Source: JAAYAY01 sp964429355 (lineage in GTDB: Bacteria > Planctomycetota > Planctomycetia > Pirellulales > Thermoguttaceae). Taken from it: a DNA stretch of 30,834 nucleotides. The DNA lies in NCBI GenBank assembly GCA_964429355.1, contig CAYSCH010000072.1:1-30834 (forward strand), written 5' to 3'. The notes under the pieces are model-generated. The model saw only the letters and a program-made list of their open reading frames with translations. It was not told where the DNA came from and made no database searches. Below are positions 15,991-24,808 of the stretch, one piece after another. Each line of letters starts with the position of its first letter. Positions within the stretch are counted from its first letter, which is position 1. The position numbers were made by a program, and so were the translations under genes.

Positions 15991-16458
15991 ATGGCTGCCA
16001 CGGAAACAATCCCGGACCTCAAGCCGAAAAGACCTCGACGGGAAGACCTCCGAGAGGGGGAAGTGCTTTGCCAATACTGCACGGCCAAGTGTTGCCGGTA
16101 TTTTGCCCTTCCCATCGAGAAACCGGAAGACTGGAAGGACTTCGAGTACATCCGCTGGTACCTCCTCCACGATCGGGCGAGCGTGTTCATCGAAGACGAT
16201 ACCTGGTACCTGCTCGTCCATACCCGCTGCAAGCACCTCGGCAACGACAATCTCTGCAAGGCCTATGAGACCCGCCCGCAGATCTGCCGTGAGTACACTA
16301 CCGACAAGTGCGAGTACCACGACGATTGGGTTTACGACCACTATTTCGAAACTCCCGAGCAGGTGGCCGAGTATGCAGAAGCAATCCTGCCCCTTCGAAA
16401 GGGTTCGACGATTCGCACGCCGAAACCCGATCCGTTGCGGGTGATTTCGTACACGTGA
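15991..16458 (+). CDS. YkgJ-like cysteine cluster protein
   Basis: A 155-residue cytoplasmic protein. ATG 15991 is preceded by GGAAG at about nine bases; a GTG two codons earlier is possible. Eight cysteines are visible: Cys27, 30, 34 and 35 in CQYCTAKCC, then Cys80, 89, 99 and 107, including CKAYETRPQICREY. This is the pattern of the YkgJ/UPF0153 family, proposed to bind zinc or an iron-sulfur centre; its molecular role is not established. The middle is rich in Trp and Tyr (YIRWYLLHD, TWYLLVHTRC). It ends 39 bases before hisS, so the two may be cotranscribed, though no functional link is known to me. Confidence 0.85.
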   Translation: MAATETIPDLKPKRPRREDLREGEVLCQYCTAKCCRYFALPIEKPEDWKDFEYIRWYLLHDRASVFIEDDTWYLLVHTRCKHLGNDNLCKAYETRPQICREYTTDKCEYHDDWVYDHYFETPEQVAEYAEAILPLRKGSTIRTPKPDPLRVISYT

Positions 16459-16497
16459 CCTGGACCCCGAACCCCGACAACGAACAACTCCCTGCAA

Positions 16498-17838
16498 GTG
16501 TCTGAACAACGCATCACTCCCCGCACTCTCAAAGGCTTCCGCGACTACTTGCCCGAGGCGATGATCCCTCGCGAACGGCTGATCGAGACGGCGCGGACCG
16601 TCTACCGCTCCTACGGTTTCAGCCCCATCGACACGCCGGCCCTGGAATACCTGGAGATCCTGGCGGGTAAGGGGAGTGACGAGACAGACAAGCAGCTCTA
16701 CAAGTTCCAGGATCATGGCGATCGATGGGTGGGCCTGCGATTCGACCTCACGGTGCCCCTGGCTCGCTTCGCCGCCCAGCATATCGGGTCGCTGGGCACG
16801 CCGTTGAAACGCTATCACATCGCGACCGTCTGGCGAGGAGAAAACACCCAGCGCGGCCGCTACCGCGAGTTCATGCAGTGCGATTTCGACACGATCGGCA
16901 CGCTGTCCGTCGTGGCCGATATCGAAACGGCCCTGGTCATCCACGACCTCTTCCGTGCCATTGGCTTCGAGGCTTTCACGATCCGCATCAACAACCGCAT
17001 GGTGCTCAGCGGTTTGCTGGAACGGCTCGACCTCGCCAGCCAGACCACGGCGATCCTCAGGGCCCTCGACAAACTGGGCAAGATCGGCCCCGAGCTGGTG
17101 GCGGAAGAGATGCAGGCCACGGCCGGCACGAGTCCCGCCCAGTCGGCCGAGGTGCTGCGCATGGCCGCTCTCGAAGGCTCAAACGACGAGATCCTTTCGC
17201 GGCTCACTCCCCTCGTGGCCGGAAGCGAGAAGGGCGCCGAGGGGGTGGCTCGCCTCGATCAGCTTCTCCGCGCCGTGGAGGCGGCGGGCGTGCCCCGGCA
17301 GCGACTGGCCCTGGACGTGTCCATCGCGCGAGGCCTCGATTACTATACGGGCACAATTTACGAGACTTTTCTCGACGCCATGCCCGGCATCGGCAGCGTC
17401 TGTTCGGGCGGTCGTTACGACAACCTGGCCGAGCTGTTCACGAAGCAGGAATTGCCGGGGATCGGGGCTTCCCTCGGCCTCGATCGCCTTCTGGCCGCCA
17501 TGGAAGAACTGGAGATGATCGAGAAGGTTCGCACTCCGGCTCCCGTCTTCATTCCCTACTTCGACAAGGATCGCCTTCATCAGTACCTACGACTGGCTTC
17601 CACGCTTCGGGCCGCGGGGATTGGCGCCGAGATCTTCCCTGAGCCGAAGAAACTGGGCCAGCAGCTCAAGTACGCCGATCGGCGAGGTTTCCGCGTGGCC
17701 CTGATCGCCGGCGGCAATGAATTCGAGTCCGGGACCTGCCAGATCAAGGATCTGGTCGCCGCCACCCAGCAGGATGTTCCCCTGACACAAGACGGTGCAG
17801 AGCTTGTAGCTGCCATCCGCGCTCTGCTGGCGGGATGA
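16498..17838 (+). CDS. hisS: Histidyl-tRNA synthetase
   Basis: A 446-residue class II aminoacyl-tRNA synthetase that charges tRNA-His in the cytoplasm. Motif 1 lies in LPEAMIPRERLIETARTVY, motif 2 in TVWRGENTQRGRYREFMQCD, the histidine-binding signature in ARGLDYYTG, and motif 3 in GIGASLGLDRLLA, followed by the anticodon-binding domain (about 340-446). GTG 16498 is chosen because the protein then starts SEQRITPRTLKGFRDYLP, as is usual for HisRS; no clear ribosome-binding site precedes it. Motif 2 reads GENTQRGRYREF, a variant also seen in HisZ-like and archaeal/eukaryotic-type proteins, but the full histidine-binding loop and length argue for a true synthetase. Confidence 0.94.
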   Translation: MSEQRITPRTLKGFRDYLPEAMIPRERLIETARTVYRSYGFSPIDTPALEYLEILAGKGSDETDKQLYKFQDHGDRWVGLRFDLTVPLARFAAQHIGSLGTPLKRYHIATVWRGENTQRGRYREFMQCDFDTIGTLSVVADIETALVIHDLFRAIGFEAFTIRINNRMVLSGLLERLDLASQTTAILRALDKLGKIGPELVAEEMQATAGTSPAQSAEVLRMAALEGSNDEILSRLTPLVAGSEKGAEGVARLDQLLRAVEAAGVPRQRLALDVSIARGLDYYTGTIYETFLDAMPGIGSVCSGGRYDNLAELFTKQELPGIGASLGLDRLLAAMEELEMIEKVRTPAPVFIPYFDKDRLHQYLRLASTLRAAGIGAEIFPEPKKLGQQLKYADRRGFRVALIAGGNEFESGTCQIKDLVAATQQDVPLTQDGAELVAAIRALLAG

Positions 17839-18636
17839 TACTTCGTTGCCAGTCTCCGGCCACTTGTTCTGCCCTGTTAAGAGTCATTTCCTCCACAGCC
17901 ATTACTCAGAACAACGGCGCGAAGTGGGCGATTTCAATTTCGTGCTTGCCAAATCCCTGTTCCGTGGAGTCGAATAACGCTTGGGTGGCAGTTGCGAGAA
18001 ACCCAACGTGCCATTTCTGCCGCAAGTCCTGTGAGTCTATCGCGTTGAAGCGTTGAGTGGTCAACGGATGCCTACTCATTGGGCGCGGGGTCGTACTGGC
18101 CGCAAATGGGGTTTTTTGTAGGCAGTACGCGTCAAAACCGCGCGAAACGGTGGCACTCGCCGGTCTCATGATCCGGAAGAAACGAAGTGCGCAGCTTTGT
18201 GGCCGCGACCCTCATCCAACAAGGCACGGAACTTGCTCCTGGGACTGGCGAGGATCGAAGCCCCCGTTGGTGGCAGCGTCGAATGTCTCGCCGTTCCGGT
18301 TTTGGTGGCATCCCGCCCGAAAATCTGCTATATTTGCAGTAAGTTGCAGTTGAGAAGAAGGCAGCTCTCAGAAGATTCGGTAGGACGCCCGAGGCGAAGG
18401 AACGTACGCCGCTCTCGCAGGAGACCGAACGTTACTGGCCAGCAGGTTGTCCTTACCAGGGTCTGGTTGGAGCGATCCTCGCCCAAACAAACCATTGCGG
18501 CTGACGGGTCGTTTCCTGCCGGCGGCCGAACGAGTGCTTCCAGGTCGCCGGAAGACTCCAAAGCTACGCCTGTCGGGCTCAGTGTACAGCCGTTACGACC
18601 ACCTTGCAGATCACCGTACCAACGAAGCATTCCCGC
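17839..18636. other. 800-base noncoding stretch
   Basis: No credible gene, tRNA or known RNA is visible between hisS and the MoxR-like gene. A minus-strand frame (17906-18169) reads partly like protein (LTTQRFNAIDSQDLRQKW) but has no clear start or family and could be an eroded remnant. Composition is less GC-rich than in neighbouring genes. A candidate extended -10 element lies at 18326-18334. Confidence 0.45.
18326..18334 (+). promoter_or_regulatory. Candidate extended -10 promoter of the MoxR/VWA genes
   Basis: TGCTATATT combines the extended TGn element with a five-of-six -10 hexamer, in an AT-richer patch. There is no matching -35. If used, it gives an untranslated leader of about 300 bases before the ATG at 18637. 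Confidence 0.3.
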
Positions 18637-20055
18637 ATGGCGAGCATCTTCGACTCCCCCATCAACGATTCGGACCAATTGGGCCGGGCAACTGCCGATC
18701 TTGGCGGTGACGTTGACTGGGATGGTGTTGCCGCCCCAGGGGGCGGCGTCGATCGACCAGGTGGTCCGCGACTCCTGCGAGAACCGCTCGACCTGGATCC
18801 TGGGCAGGTGATCCACAATCTCAAGCGGGTCTTCTCCTCGCTGGAGCGGGAGCTGGTGGGCTTTGAGGAATTGCTGATCCAGTCGGTCTACGCCCTGCTG
18901 ACGCGTGAGAACCTGCTGGTGTTCAGTCCGGCCGGCACGGCCAAGACCCTCTGCGCCAGCCTGATCTTCGGCCGCATCCGCGGTGCCCGCGTATTCGACA
19001 CGCAGATGTCCAAGGGCACGCTGCCCGACGAGTTGTTCGGCTCGGTCGATACGGAACAGCTCAAGAAAGGGCGAGTGCTCCACAACACACGCGGAACACT
19101 CGTCGACGCCGACTTCGCCTTCATCGATGAACTGTTCGATGCGAACGACATGGTGCTTCGAGCCCTGCTCGGCATCTTCAACGAACGGGTCTTCAAGAAG
19201 GGCACGCAACTCGAACAGGCGAGACTCCATACGGGGATCGCCGCGGCCAACTACCTGCGCGCCACCGATGTGACCGAGGCGGTGCTCGACCGCTTTCTCT
19301 TCCGTTCCTACATCGCGCCCGACTACAATCCCTACACGCTGCTGGCCATCGACCAGGTGTTCACTCGCCACTATGGCCGGGCCAGGGCTGCGGTGCCCGA
19401 CGACCAGATCCCCCTGGATCACGTCGGTTTTCTGGCCGACATCGTGCGGGGCCACTTGGCCGATTACTCGATCGCCGTGCCGCCCCATGTGATGTTCCTC
19501 AAGAACATTCTCCTCAACCGCTACCGGGAACTGGTCGACCAAACCCAGGACGGCAGCCGTAAACGAGCTGTTTACATCAGTCCGCGAACCTATGCGAAGT
19601 CGCGCATTCTGCTCAACGCCTCGGCGTTGCTTCACGGGCGGATGGAAGTTACGACCGAGGACCTCTCGCAGCTTCGCTATGTCATTACCACCGTGGGCGG
19701 CCCGGCCGAACAGGCTGAATGCTTCGAGAAGGCCCTGAAAGAGACGCTCTTGAAGATCCGCGGCGAGGACCTCGAGGCGATCGACCAATTGGCCGAATCC
19801 CACGAACTGGCCGAACAGATCATGGCCCGGGTCCGCGACGGCGAAACCGTTCCCTGCACGCGATTCCTGCAGCGAATCCTCAAGCTGTTCGGCTTGGTCA
19901 GCGAGGGAGACGTTACCTTCGATCACGTTCGCCGCTTCGTCGACAAGCTTCAGCCCCGGGACGACCGGGTCAAAGCCCTCAAGCTGGGCCTCGAACAACG
20001 CATCCAGCAGCTCACCCGCCGCGTCGACCAGGGTAAGTGCAGCGTATTGAACTAG
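18637..20055 (+). CDS. MoxR/RavA-like AAA+ ATPase
   Basis: A 472-residue cytoplasmic ATPase. After a 50-residue glycine-rich N-terminal stretch the AAA+ core shows Walker A SPAGTAKT (97-104), Walker B FAFIDE (160-165), a sensor 1 asparagine in AAANYL (Asn205) and arginines in LDRFLFR (219-223). The usual first glycine of Walker A is serine. LPDELFGSVDTEQLKKG and the DELFDAND run after Walker B are typical of the RavA branch of MoxR proteins. These act with VWA-domain partners as chaperones that insert metals or assemble complexes. The VWA gene follows 46 bases downstream, matching the RavA-ViaA layout. The start at ATG 18637 leaves no strong ribosome-binding site, and the low-complexity N-terminus leaves some doubt about it. 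Confidence 0.87.
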   Translation: MASIFDSPINDSDQLGRATADLGGDVDWDGVAAPGGGVDRPGGPRLLREPLDLDPGQVIHNLKRVFSSLERELVGFEELLIQSVYALLTRENLLVFSPAGTAKTLCASLIFGRIRGARVFDTQMSKGTLPDELFGSVDTEQLKKGRVLHNTRGTLVDADFAFIDELFDANDMVLRALLGIFNERVFKKGTQLEQARLHTGIAAANYLRATDVTEAVLDRFLFRSYIAPDYNPYTLLAIDQVFTRHYGRARAAVPDDQIPLDHVGFLADIVRGHLADYSIAVPPHVMFLKNILLNRYRELVDQTQDGSRKRAVYISPRTYAKSRILLNASALLHGRMEVTTEDLSQLRYVITTVGGPAEQAECFEKALKETLLKIRGEDLEAIDQLAESHELAEQIMARVRDGETVPCTRFLQRILKLFGLVSEGDVTFDHVRRFVDKLQPRDDRVKALKLGLEQRIQQLTRRVDQGKCSVLN

Positions 20056-20101
20056 GGTTTCCGTACTTGCAGGACAGGTGTGTGACCTGCCTGGAGAGCG
20101 G

Positions 20102-21562
20102 ATGCCGTCCTGCACTGCATTCCGTGAAGAACTCGTTCGACCGACCATGCTCACCTCACCCCTGCCAGCCCGTTCCAGAACCGCCGGCGAGACCTGCAAC
20201 CTCGTACGCTACCTGGGACTGTTCGATCTGGACCTCGGAGACGTGAACCGCGAGCAGGTGTCCATGTTCATTGCGGCCCGGGCTGCGACTGAGTACGTCG
20301 AGGACCTGGCCATTCCGATCGCCGCCCGTCCCAGACCGGACGAAGAGACGACGATGCGCGAGATCGAAACGGAGTTGCCGATCGCGCTGACGGGCTACAT
20401 GAGCGATCCGGCCGCCTCGGACCTCCCCTCCAACGACATGGACGTGACCACTATCCAGAGCGTCGAACAACTGGCTCGCATCTTTCCGACCCAGTGGCTG
20501 CTGGAAGACATCTACCCCGACGCCTTCTATGCCAAGGCCGCCCAGCGCGAACTGCTCATGCCTCAGTGGCAACATCCCACGCAGAGGCCGGAGGATTCTT
20601 ACGATGACTCGCCGGACCACGAACGGATCGAAGACCAGGCCCTTCCGGATACGCCCAAGCAGCACGCCTACCTTCTGCTCGATACGTCGCGGACCATGTG
20701 TGACCACGACCGTCGGGGGCCGATAGCCCGCGGGCTTGCCCTGGCCTTCCTGCTCAAGGGACACCAGCAGCGATCCCAATTGAATTTCCGCCCCTTCACC
20801 GACCAGGCTGCGGACCTTTCCAGCGGAAGCTCGCCGGACGATTTTCACCGCATTGTTCGCCGCGTGATCGATATCCCCAACGGCGGCCAGACCCGCATTC
20901 AAAAAGCCTTGGAGCAAGCGGTTCAGGACATCCGCAAGTCAGGACCGTGTCTGCGGGCCGACGTCATGCTGATCAGCGACGGCATCTCGCGACTCACGGA
21001 GAATCCCTTCCATGGCGAGCATCTCCACACGTTTCTCGTGGCCGACTTGATGGCGGAAGACGAGTCGACCGGCATTATTGCTACGCTCCGCCAGTGGAGT
21101 ACCACGTTTCGCCGCGTCTGGAAGAGCCGCTTCAAGGAAATCCTCACTCCCACGATTGCCGACCTCCAGGCCGCCAACCAGCAACTGCGTGCGCTGGCCG
21201 ACCAGGCGACCGATGGAGAGGCCGCCCGTCTGCACCAGATGCTGGAGAACGTGAAGTATCTGGCCGAGGAGATCAAGAAGGCGACCGGTAAGAAGTCACC
21301 GGTGCCGCCGGAAGTCCAGGCGGTGGAACGCGACCTCGCTGCGACCGAGAAGGAACTTCCCGCGCCCCCCGCTGCCGCGTCTGGGGCCGTCGCGCCGTCC
21401 GACGCGGGCGCCCGGGGATCGATGGAAACCTCATTCGCTTCCGGCACCGCGATCCCTGCCGCGGACCAGTCGACCGGCCTCTGGAAGCTCATTCGGCGAC
21501 TTGCCGCCCGATTGTGGCAGATAGCGGTTGGGCCGGTAAGGGCCATATTTCGACGCCGGTAA
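20102..21562 (+). CDS. VWA-domain protein, ViaA-like partner of the MoxR ATPase
   Basis: A 486-residue protein. ATG 20102 has GGAGAG just upstream; GTG 20078 and ATG 20147 are alternatives. An N-terminal helical part (about 30-185) precedes a von Willebrand A-type domain (about 188-340). The metal site reads DTSRT at 194-198 (usual form DxSxS/T), with GGQTRIQKAL and LMLISDGIS supplying the other conserved turns, so it is close to but not exactly canonical. After it come a coiled coil (LQAANQQLRALADQA), a Pro/Ala-rich linker and a basic amphipathic tail with many Trp and Arg that may touch the membrane. MoxR-VWA pairs remodel other proteins; the client is unknown here. A small unknown gene follows after nine bases. 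Confidence 0.82.
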   Translation: MPSCTAFREELVRPTMLTSPLPARSRTAGETCNLVRYLGLFDLDLGDVNREQVSMFIAARAATEYVEDLAIPIAARPRPDEETTMREIETELPIALTGYMSDPAASDLPSNDMDVTTIQSVEQLARIFPTQWLLEDIYPDAFYAKAAQRELLMPQWQHPTQRPEDSYDDSPDHERIEDQALPDTPKQHAYLLLDTSRTMCDHDRRGPIARGLALAFLLKGHQQRSQLNFRPFTDQAADLSSGSSPDDFHRIVRRVIDIPNGGQTRIQKALEQAVQDIRKSGPCLRADVMLISDGISRLTENPFHGEHLHTFLVADLMAEDESTGIIATLRQWSTTFRRVWKSRFKEILTPTIADLQAANQQLRALADQATDGEAARLHQMLENVKYLAEEIKKATGKKSPVPPEVQAVERDLAATEKELPAPPAAASGAVAPSDAGARGSMETSFASGTAIPAADQSTGLWKLIRRLAARLWQIAVGPVRAIFRRR

Positions 21563-21571
21563 CTCGTTTCT

Positions 21572-21961
21572 GTGTTGCCGAAATGCAACAAGGTCTTTCA
21601 TCGCGAAGTCAACGAGCCGGTCGAAATGGTCTACCGTGGCCTGCGGGTAACCGGTACGATTCTCTCGATCGCGTCGCAGGGGATGCGGATGCGGCTCCAG
21701 ATCCAATGGACGCAACACCGCCGCCGGAAAGTCGATGAACAACGACCGCGGTGTCGAACCGAATCGGATTACCTGCTCCTGGCCGGATTGCCGGTCGCCT
21801 GCCGCGTGATCGACCAGACCGGCAGTCGGCTTACCGCCATGCTGCCCGATGGGACGCAAATGGAAGTCGCGGCCGATGACATCCACACGATCGATCGATT
21901 CCAGCGACTGGCGGATCTGGCAGGAGCCGACGCAGAGCTGCGGCTTCTTACTAGATGTTGA
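21572..21961 (+). CDS. Small basic protein of unknown function downstream of the VWA gene
   Basis: A 129-residue frame starting at GTG 21572, nine bases after the VWA stop. I recognise no family. It reads like a beta-rich small protein: EMVYRGLRVTGTILSIASQG, LLLAGLPVACRVIDQTGSRLTAMLPDGTQMEVAADDIHTI, with a basic RRRKVDEQRPR stretch between. Its place directly after the MoxR/VWA pair suggests cotranscription. No signal peptide or helix is seen. A minus-strand frame over the same bases has unnatural composition, so this strand is preferred, but the call stays uncertain because no homologue comes to mind. Confidence 0.5.
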   Translation: MLPKCNKVFHREVNEPVEMVYRGLRVTGTILSIASQGMRMRLQIQWTQHRRRKVDEQRPRCRTESDYLLLAGLPVACRVIDQTGSRLTAMLPDGTQMEVAADDIHTIDRFQRLADLAGADAELRLLTRC

Positions 21962-22118
21962 TACATCAACTACTCGGGCCGCACCGATCACGTCGACGTG
22001 AAAACCGACACTGCCCACGGCCTTCGACCGGAAAGCTGTCGCGGCGAGCAAGTCATATCTTGCGGCAAACGGCAGCCAGTACTTGATGCTGCGAGGATGT
22101 GTGTGCTTCAGTCCACCG

Positions 22119-23681
22119 TCAGCGGCGGAAGATGCGGGGGGCGATCCTGAGGGTAGCTTTCAGGCCGGCCAGTCGCGTGCCGATGGATCTCCCGTAGAGA
22201 CCCAGGAGGAGGCCGCGGATGCCCTCGTAGAGTTCCGCATCGTAGGGATGCCACCAGAGGTTTCTTGGCAAACCCCCGAACAGGTCGTCAACGATGCACT
22301 GGGGCTGGGTCATCTCGTCGAAACCGATCCGCCCGTGAGTCCGCCCGATGCCCGAGAGTTTCATCCCGCCCCACGGGGTTTCGGGAAGCCCGTGGCTCAT
22401 CAGATGATCGTTGATGGTGACGACTCCGGCCTGGAGCTGACGGGCAAGCCTCTTGGCCAGGCGATGATTCCGCGACCAGACCGAGGCGGTGAGTCCCAGG
22501 TCGGAGTCGTTGGCCAACCGCACGGCCTCGTCCATGTCGCTCACCTTCATGACGGCCACGACGGGACCGAACGTTTCTTCTTTCATCACGGCCATGGAGT
22601 GATCCACATCGGTGAGCAGGACGGCGGGCAGAAAATTACCCTCGCCGCCACTGGGCGGATCGGCCTGGGCCCGCACGGTGGCCCCGCGGCGAATGGCGTC
22701 GTCGACATGGCGGCGAACGGTTTCCATCTGGGCGGTGGTGGTCATGGCGCCCAGGTCGACGCCATGGTCCGTGTCGGGGCCGATCCTCAGGGCCCGGACT
22801 CTTTCGGCCAGTTTGTCGACCAAGGCGGAGTAGATCTCGGCATGGGCGTAGATCCGTTCGACGCCGCCGCAGGACTGTCCGGCATTGGAGTAGCCGGCCC
22901 AGAGGGCGCCTCGCGCCGCCCGTTCCAGGTGAGCGTCGGGGCAGACGAGCATGGGATCGTTGCCGCCGAGCTCGAGCGAGACGGGGGTCAATGTCCGGGC
23001 GGCCTTGGCCATCAGTTCTTTGCCAACGGCAACCGAGCCGGTGAAGAAAAGCTTGTCGACGGGCGCGTCGAGCAGGGTGTCGCCCGCAATGGGGCCCGGA
23101 AGATTGACGCAGGAGAAGAGCCCCTCGGGCAGTTCGGCAGCGGCGAAGGCCTGAGCGAGGGCTTGGGCCACCATCTGGGTCTGAGAGGCCACTTTGAGAA
23201 TCACGCCGTTGCCGGCCAGCAGCGCCATGACAACTTCCGAGAAGGGGATCCCCAGGGGGTAGTTCCACGGTGAAACGATCGCCACCACGCCCCACGGGAC
23301 TCGGCGGATCTGGGACATCTTGTTGGCAAAGGCCAGGTGACCCGGCCAGAGACGGCGGGGGCTCAAAAACCGGCGAGCATGGCTCGCGTAGTAGCTGGCA
23401 GCCAGGGCGGCGGGCAGGACCTCGGTGGCCAGAGCGTCCAGGCGGACCTTGCCGTTGTCGTGCGAGATGGTCTCGGCCAGATCGTCCACATGTTCGACGA
23501 GATAGCTGCGGACCCGGCGGATCGCTCTGGCCCGGGCAGCCAAAGAAACGCTGGCCCAATGGGCCTGTGCCGCTCGGGCGTTGAGCACCGCCAGCCGCAC
23601 TTCTTCCGGCGTGTTCAGAGGAGAGTGGCCCAGCAACTGGCCGGTCGCCGGATTCAGGCACGCAGTGGTTTCCCGGTTCAT
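22119..23681 (-). CDS. NAD(P)-dependent aldehyde dehydrogenase
   Basis: A 520-residue enzyme that oxidises aldehydes to carboxylic acids. ATG 23681 is preceded by AGGAGAG. Catalytic residues are in place: Asn140 in SPWNYP, Glu237 in LELGGNDP and Cys271 in NAGQSCGG; FFTGSVAVGK marks the cofactor-binding region and KEETFGPVV the later conserved block. After the usual core it has a tail of about 50 residues, rich in Trp, Tyr and basic residues (NLWWHPYDAELYEGIRGLL and a final arginine-rich stretch), which could associate with membranes as in fatty-aldehyde dehydrogenases. It lies nine bases after the SDR gene on the same strand. I infer two-step oxidation of an alcohol, probably lipophilic, to an acid; the substrate is not proven. 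Confidence 0.9.
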   Translation of the reverse strand: MNRETTACLNPATGQLLGHSPLNTPEEVRLAVLNARAAQAHWASVSLAARARAIRRVRSYLVEHVDDLAETISHDNGKVRLDALATEVLPAALAASYYASHARRFLSPRRLWPGHLAFANKMSQIRRVPWGVVAIVSPWNYPLGIPFSEVVMALLAGNGVILKVASQTQMVAQALAQAFAAAELPEGLFSCVNLPGPIAGDTLLDAPVDKLFFTGSVAVGKELMAKAARTLTPVSLELGGNDPMLVCPDAHLERAARGALWAGYSNAGQSCGGVERIYAHAEIYSALVDKLAERVRALRIGPDTDHGVDLGAMTTTAQMETVRRHVDDAIRRGATVRAQADPPSGGEGNFLPAVLLTDVDHSMAVMKEETFGPVVAVMKVSDMDEAVRLANDSDLGLTASVWSRNHRLAKRLARQLQAGVVTINDHLMSHGLPETPWGGMKLSGIGRTHGRIGFDEMTQPQCIVDDLFGGLPRNLWWHPYDAELYEGIRGLLLGLYGRSIGTRLAGLKATLRIAPRIFRR

Positions 23682-23690
23682 GGAACTCTC

Positions 23691-24521
23691 CTACTTTGCG
23701 TCGGCACTTGACCGGCGCCCCACGAACGTCTCCATGGCACGATTAATGCCCAGCAGGTTCGAGATTGCGTCGAACCACGACGCGGGCAGGACCCGGAGCA
23801 GGGGCACAAAGCCGATCGACGGCGGGAGAAACACCTGCGCCCGGTTGCGGCGGATTGCCCGCAGGATCCTGTCGGCAACAACCTGTTCGTCGAGGATCGG
23901 CAGGAGCCAGTTCATCCGCGAGCGGACTCCTTCGAACATGCCGGTGTTGGCGAAGAAGGGGCAGACCACCGTGGTGCGGACGTGAGGGGCTCTCTGTTTC
24001 AACTCCACTCGCAATGACTCGTTCAGTCCGAAGGCGGCCCATTTACTCGCACAGTAGTCGGCCAGGCCGACGACGCCCACGATGCTGGCCGCCGATGCAA
24101 TTGTCACGATGTGCCCAGTGGCGCCCTCGATCATCTGCGGCAGGAAAGCCCGCACGGTCCAGAAGTGGGCCAGCGTGTTGACTTCGATCGTTCGCTGAAT
24201 CTGCTCGTCGCTGCAATCCAGCAGCCGTCTGCCGGATACGCACCCGGCGTTGTTTACCAGTACGCCGACATGCCCGATTTCGCGGCGAACTCGCTGCGCC
24301 ACGTCGTAGACCTGCTGGCGGTCGGCCACGTTGCAGAGGTAGCCGCAAGGTTTCTCGGGACCAGCCTGGCGGAGTTCCGCTAAGGTGCGGTCCGTGGCCT
24401 CCTGGTTGAGGTCCCAGACAACGACCCTCGCGCCTTGCCGAGCCGACTGGAGGGCCAGTTGACGCCCGATGCCCGAGGCGCCGCCGGTAATGAGGATCGT
24501 GGCTCCGGAGATCTGTGTCAT
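23691..24521 (-). CDS. Short-chain dehydrogenase/reductase, SDR16C-like
   Basis: A 276-residue oxidoreductase. ATG 24521 has AGGAG eight bases upstream; a much longer open frame upstream crosses the aldolase terminator and is not coding. The motifs are TGGASGIG (12-19), NNAG (90-93), Asn115, a serine in ASAAS and YCASK (Tyr156, Lys160). Asp37 at the end of the second strand favours NAD(H). The C-terminus (RNRAQVFLPPSIGFVPLLRVLPASWFDAI, then a GINRAMETFVGR end) resembles the membrane-associating tail of retinol and 17-beta-hydroxysteroid dehydrogenases of the SDR16C group, so a lipid-like alcohol is a reasonable guess. It is the first gene of an operon with the aldehyde dehydrogenase. Confidence 0.88.
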   Translation of the reverse strand: MTQISGATILITGGASGIGRQLALQSARQGARVVVWDLNQEATDRTLAELRQAGPEKPCGYLCNVADRQQVYDVAQRVRREIGHVGVLVNNAGCVSGRRLLDCSDEQIQRTIEVNTLAHFWTVRAFLPQMIEGATGHIVTIASAASIVGVVGLADYCASKWAAFGLNESLRVELKQRAPHVRTTVVCPFFANTGMFEGVRSRMNWLLPILDEQVVADRILRAIRRNRAQVFLPPSIGFVPLLRVLPASWFDAISNLLGINRAMETFVGRRSSADAK

Positions 24522-24551
24522 GAGGGGGCTCCTGGGATGGCAGGTGCCATC

Positions 24552-24560
24552 ACTATAGCA
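24552..24560 (-). promoter_or_regulatory. Candidate extended -10 promoter of the SDR/ALDH operon
   Basis: Read on the minus strand, TGCTATAGT joins a TGn element to a five-of-six -10 hexamer about 30 bases upstream of the SDR start. It lies between the aldolase terminator and the SDR gene, where a promoter is expected. The -35 is poor. Confidence 0.42.
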
Positions 24561-24645
24561 GAACCCATCGCGCGAAATCATCCGTCCGGTGTCGTGGCAG
24601 GCCCGACTTCTGCCCCCAGTGCCAGATGAGGTCCGAGGATTCTCC

Positions 24646-24679
24646 AAGAAAAACACACGCCGGGCAAGTACCCGGCGTG
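24646..24679 (-). terminator. Intrinsic terminator of the aldolase gene
   Basis: A perfect 9-bp GC-rich stem (CACGCCGGG/CCCGGCGTG) with a 6-base loop is followed, on the minus strand, by TGTTTTTCTT. It lies about 130 bases after the aldolase stop codon at 24809. This is the clearest terminator in the window. Confidence 0.85.
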
Positions 24680-24808
24680 CGGTGATGGATTGGCAGCCTG
24701 AATACCGCTCGCGAGGAAAAAACGACCCCACTTCACCGGGCGGGAGCACATGCCCGAGGCGGAGTGATCTGCTTCCCGTCTTCGCTGGCGATTCGGACCG
24801 GCGTTTTG

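Noticed and set aside
17906..18169. 87-codon minus-strand frame in the 800-base gap
   Set aside because: Partly protein-like but without a start signal or known family; kept only as a possible remnant.
18328..20199. 623-codon minus-strand frame
   Set aside because: Antisense to the MoxR gene with Walker motifs; shadow.
21957..21970. Short hairpin GTTGA/TCAAC after the small unknown gene
   Set aside because: Only five pairs, AT-rich and without a T run; too weak to call a terminator.
21431..22051. 206-codon minus-strand frame over the small unknown gene
   Set aside because: Runs antisense into the VWA gene and has unnatural composition; the plus frame is a better candidate.
22083..23273. 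396-codon plus-strand frame
   Set aside because: Shadow of the aldehyde dehydrogenase; Gly/His/Asp-rich without motifs.
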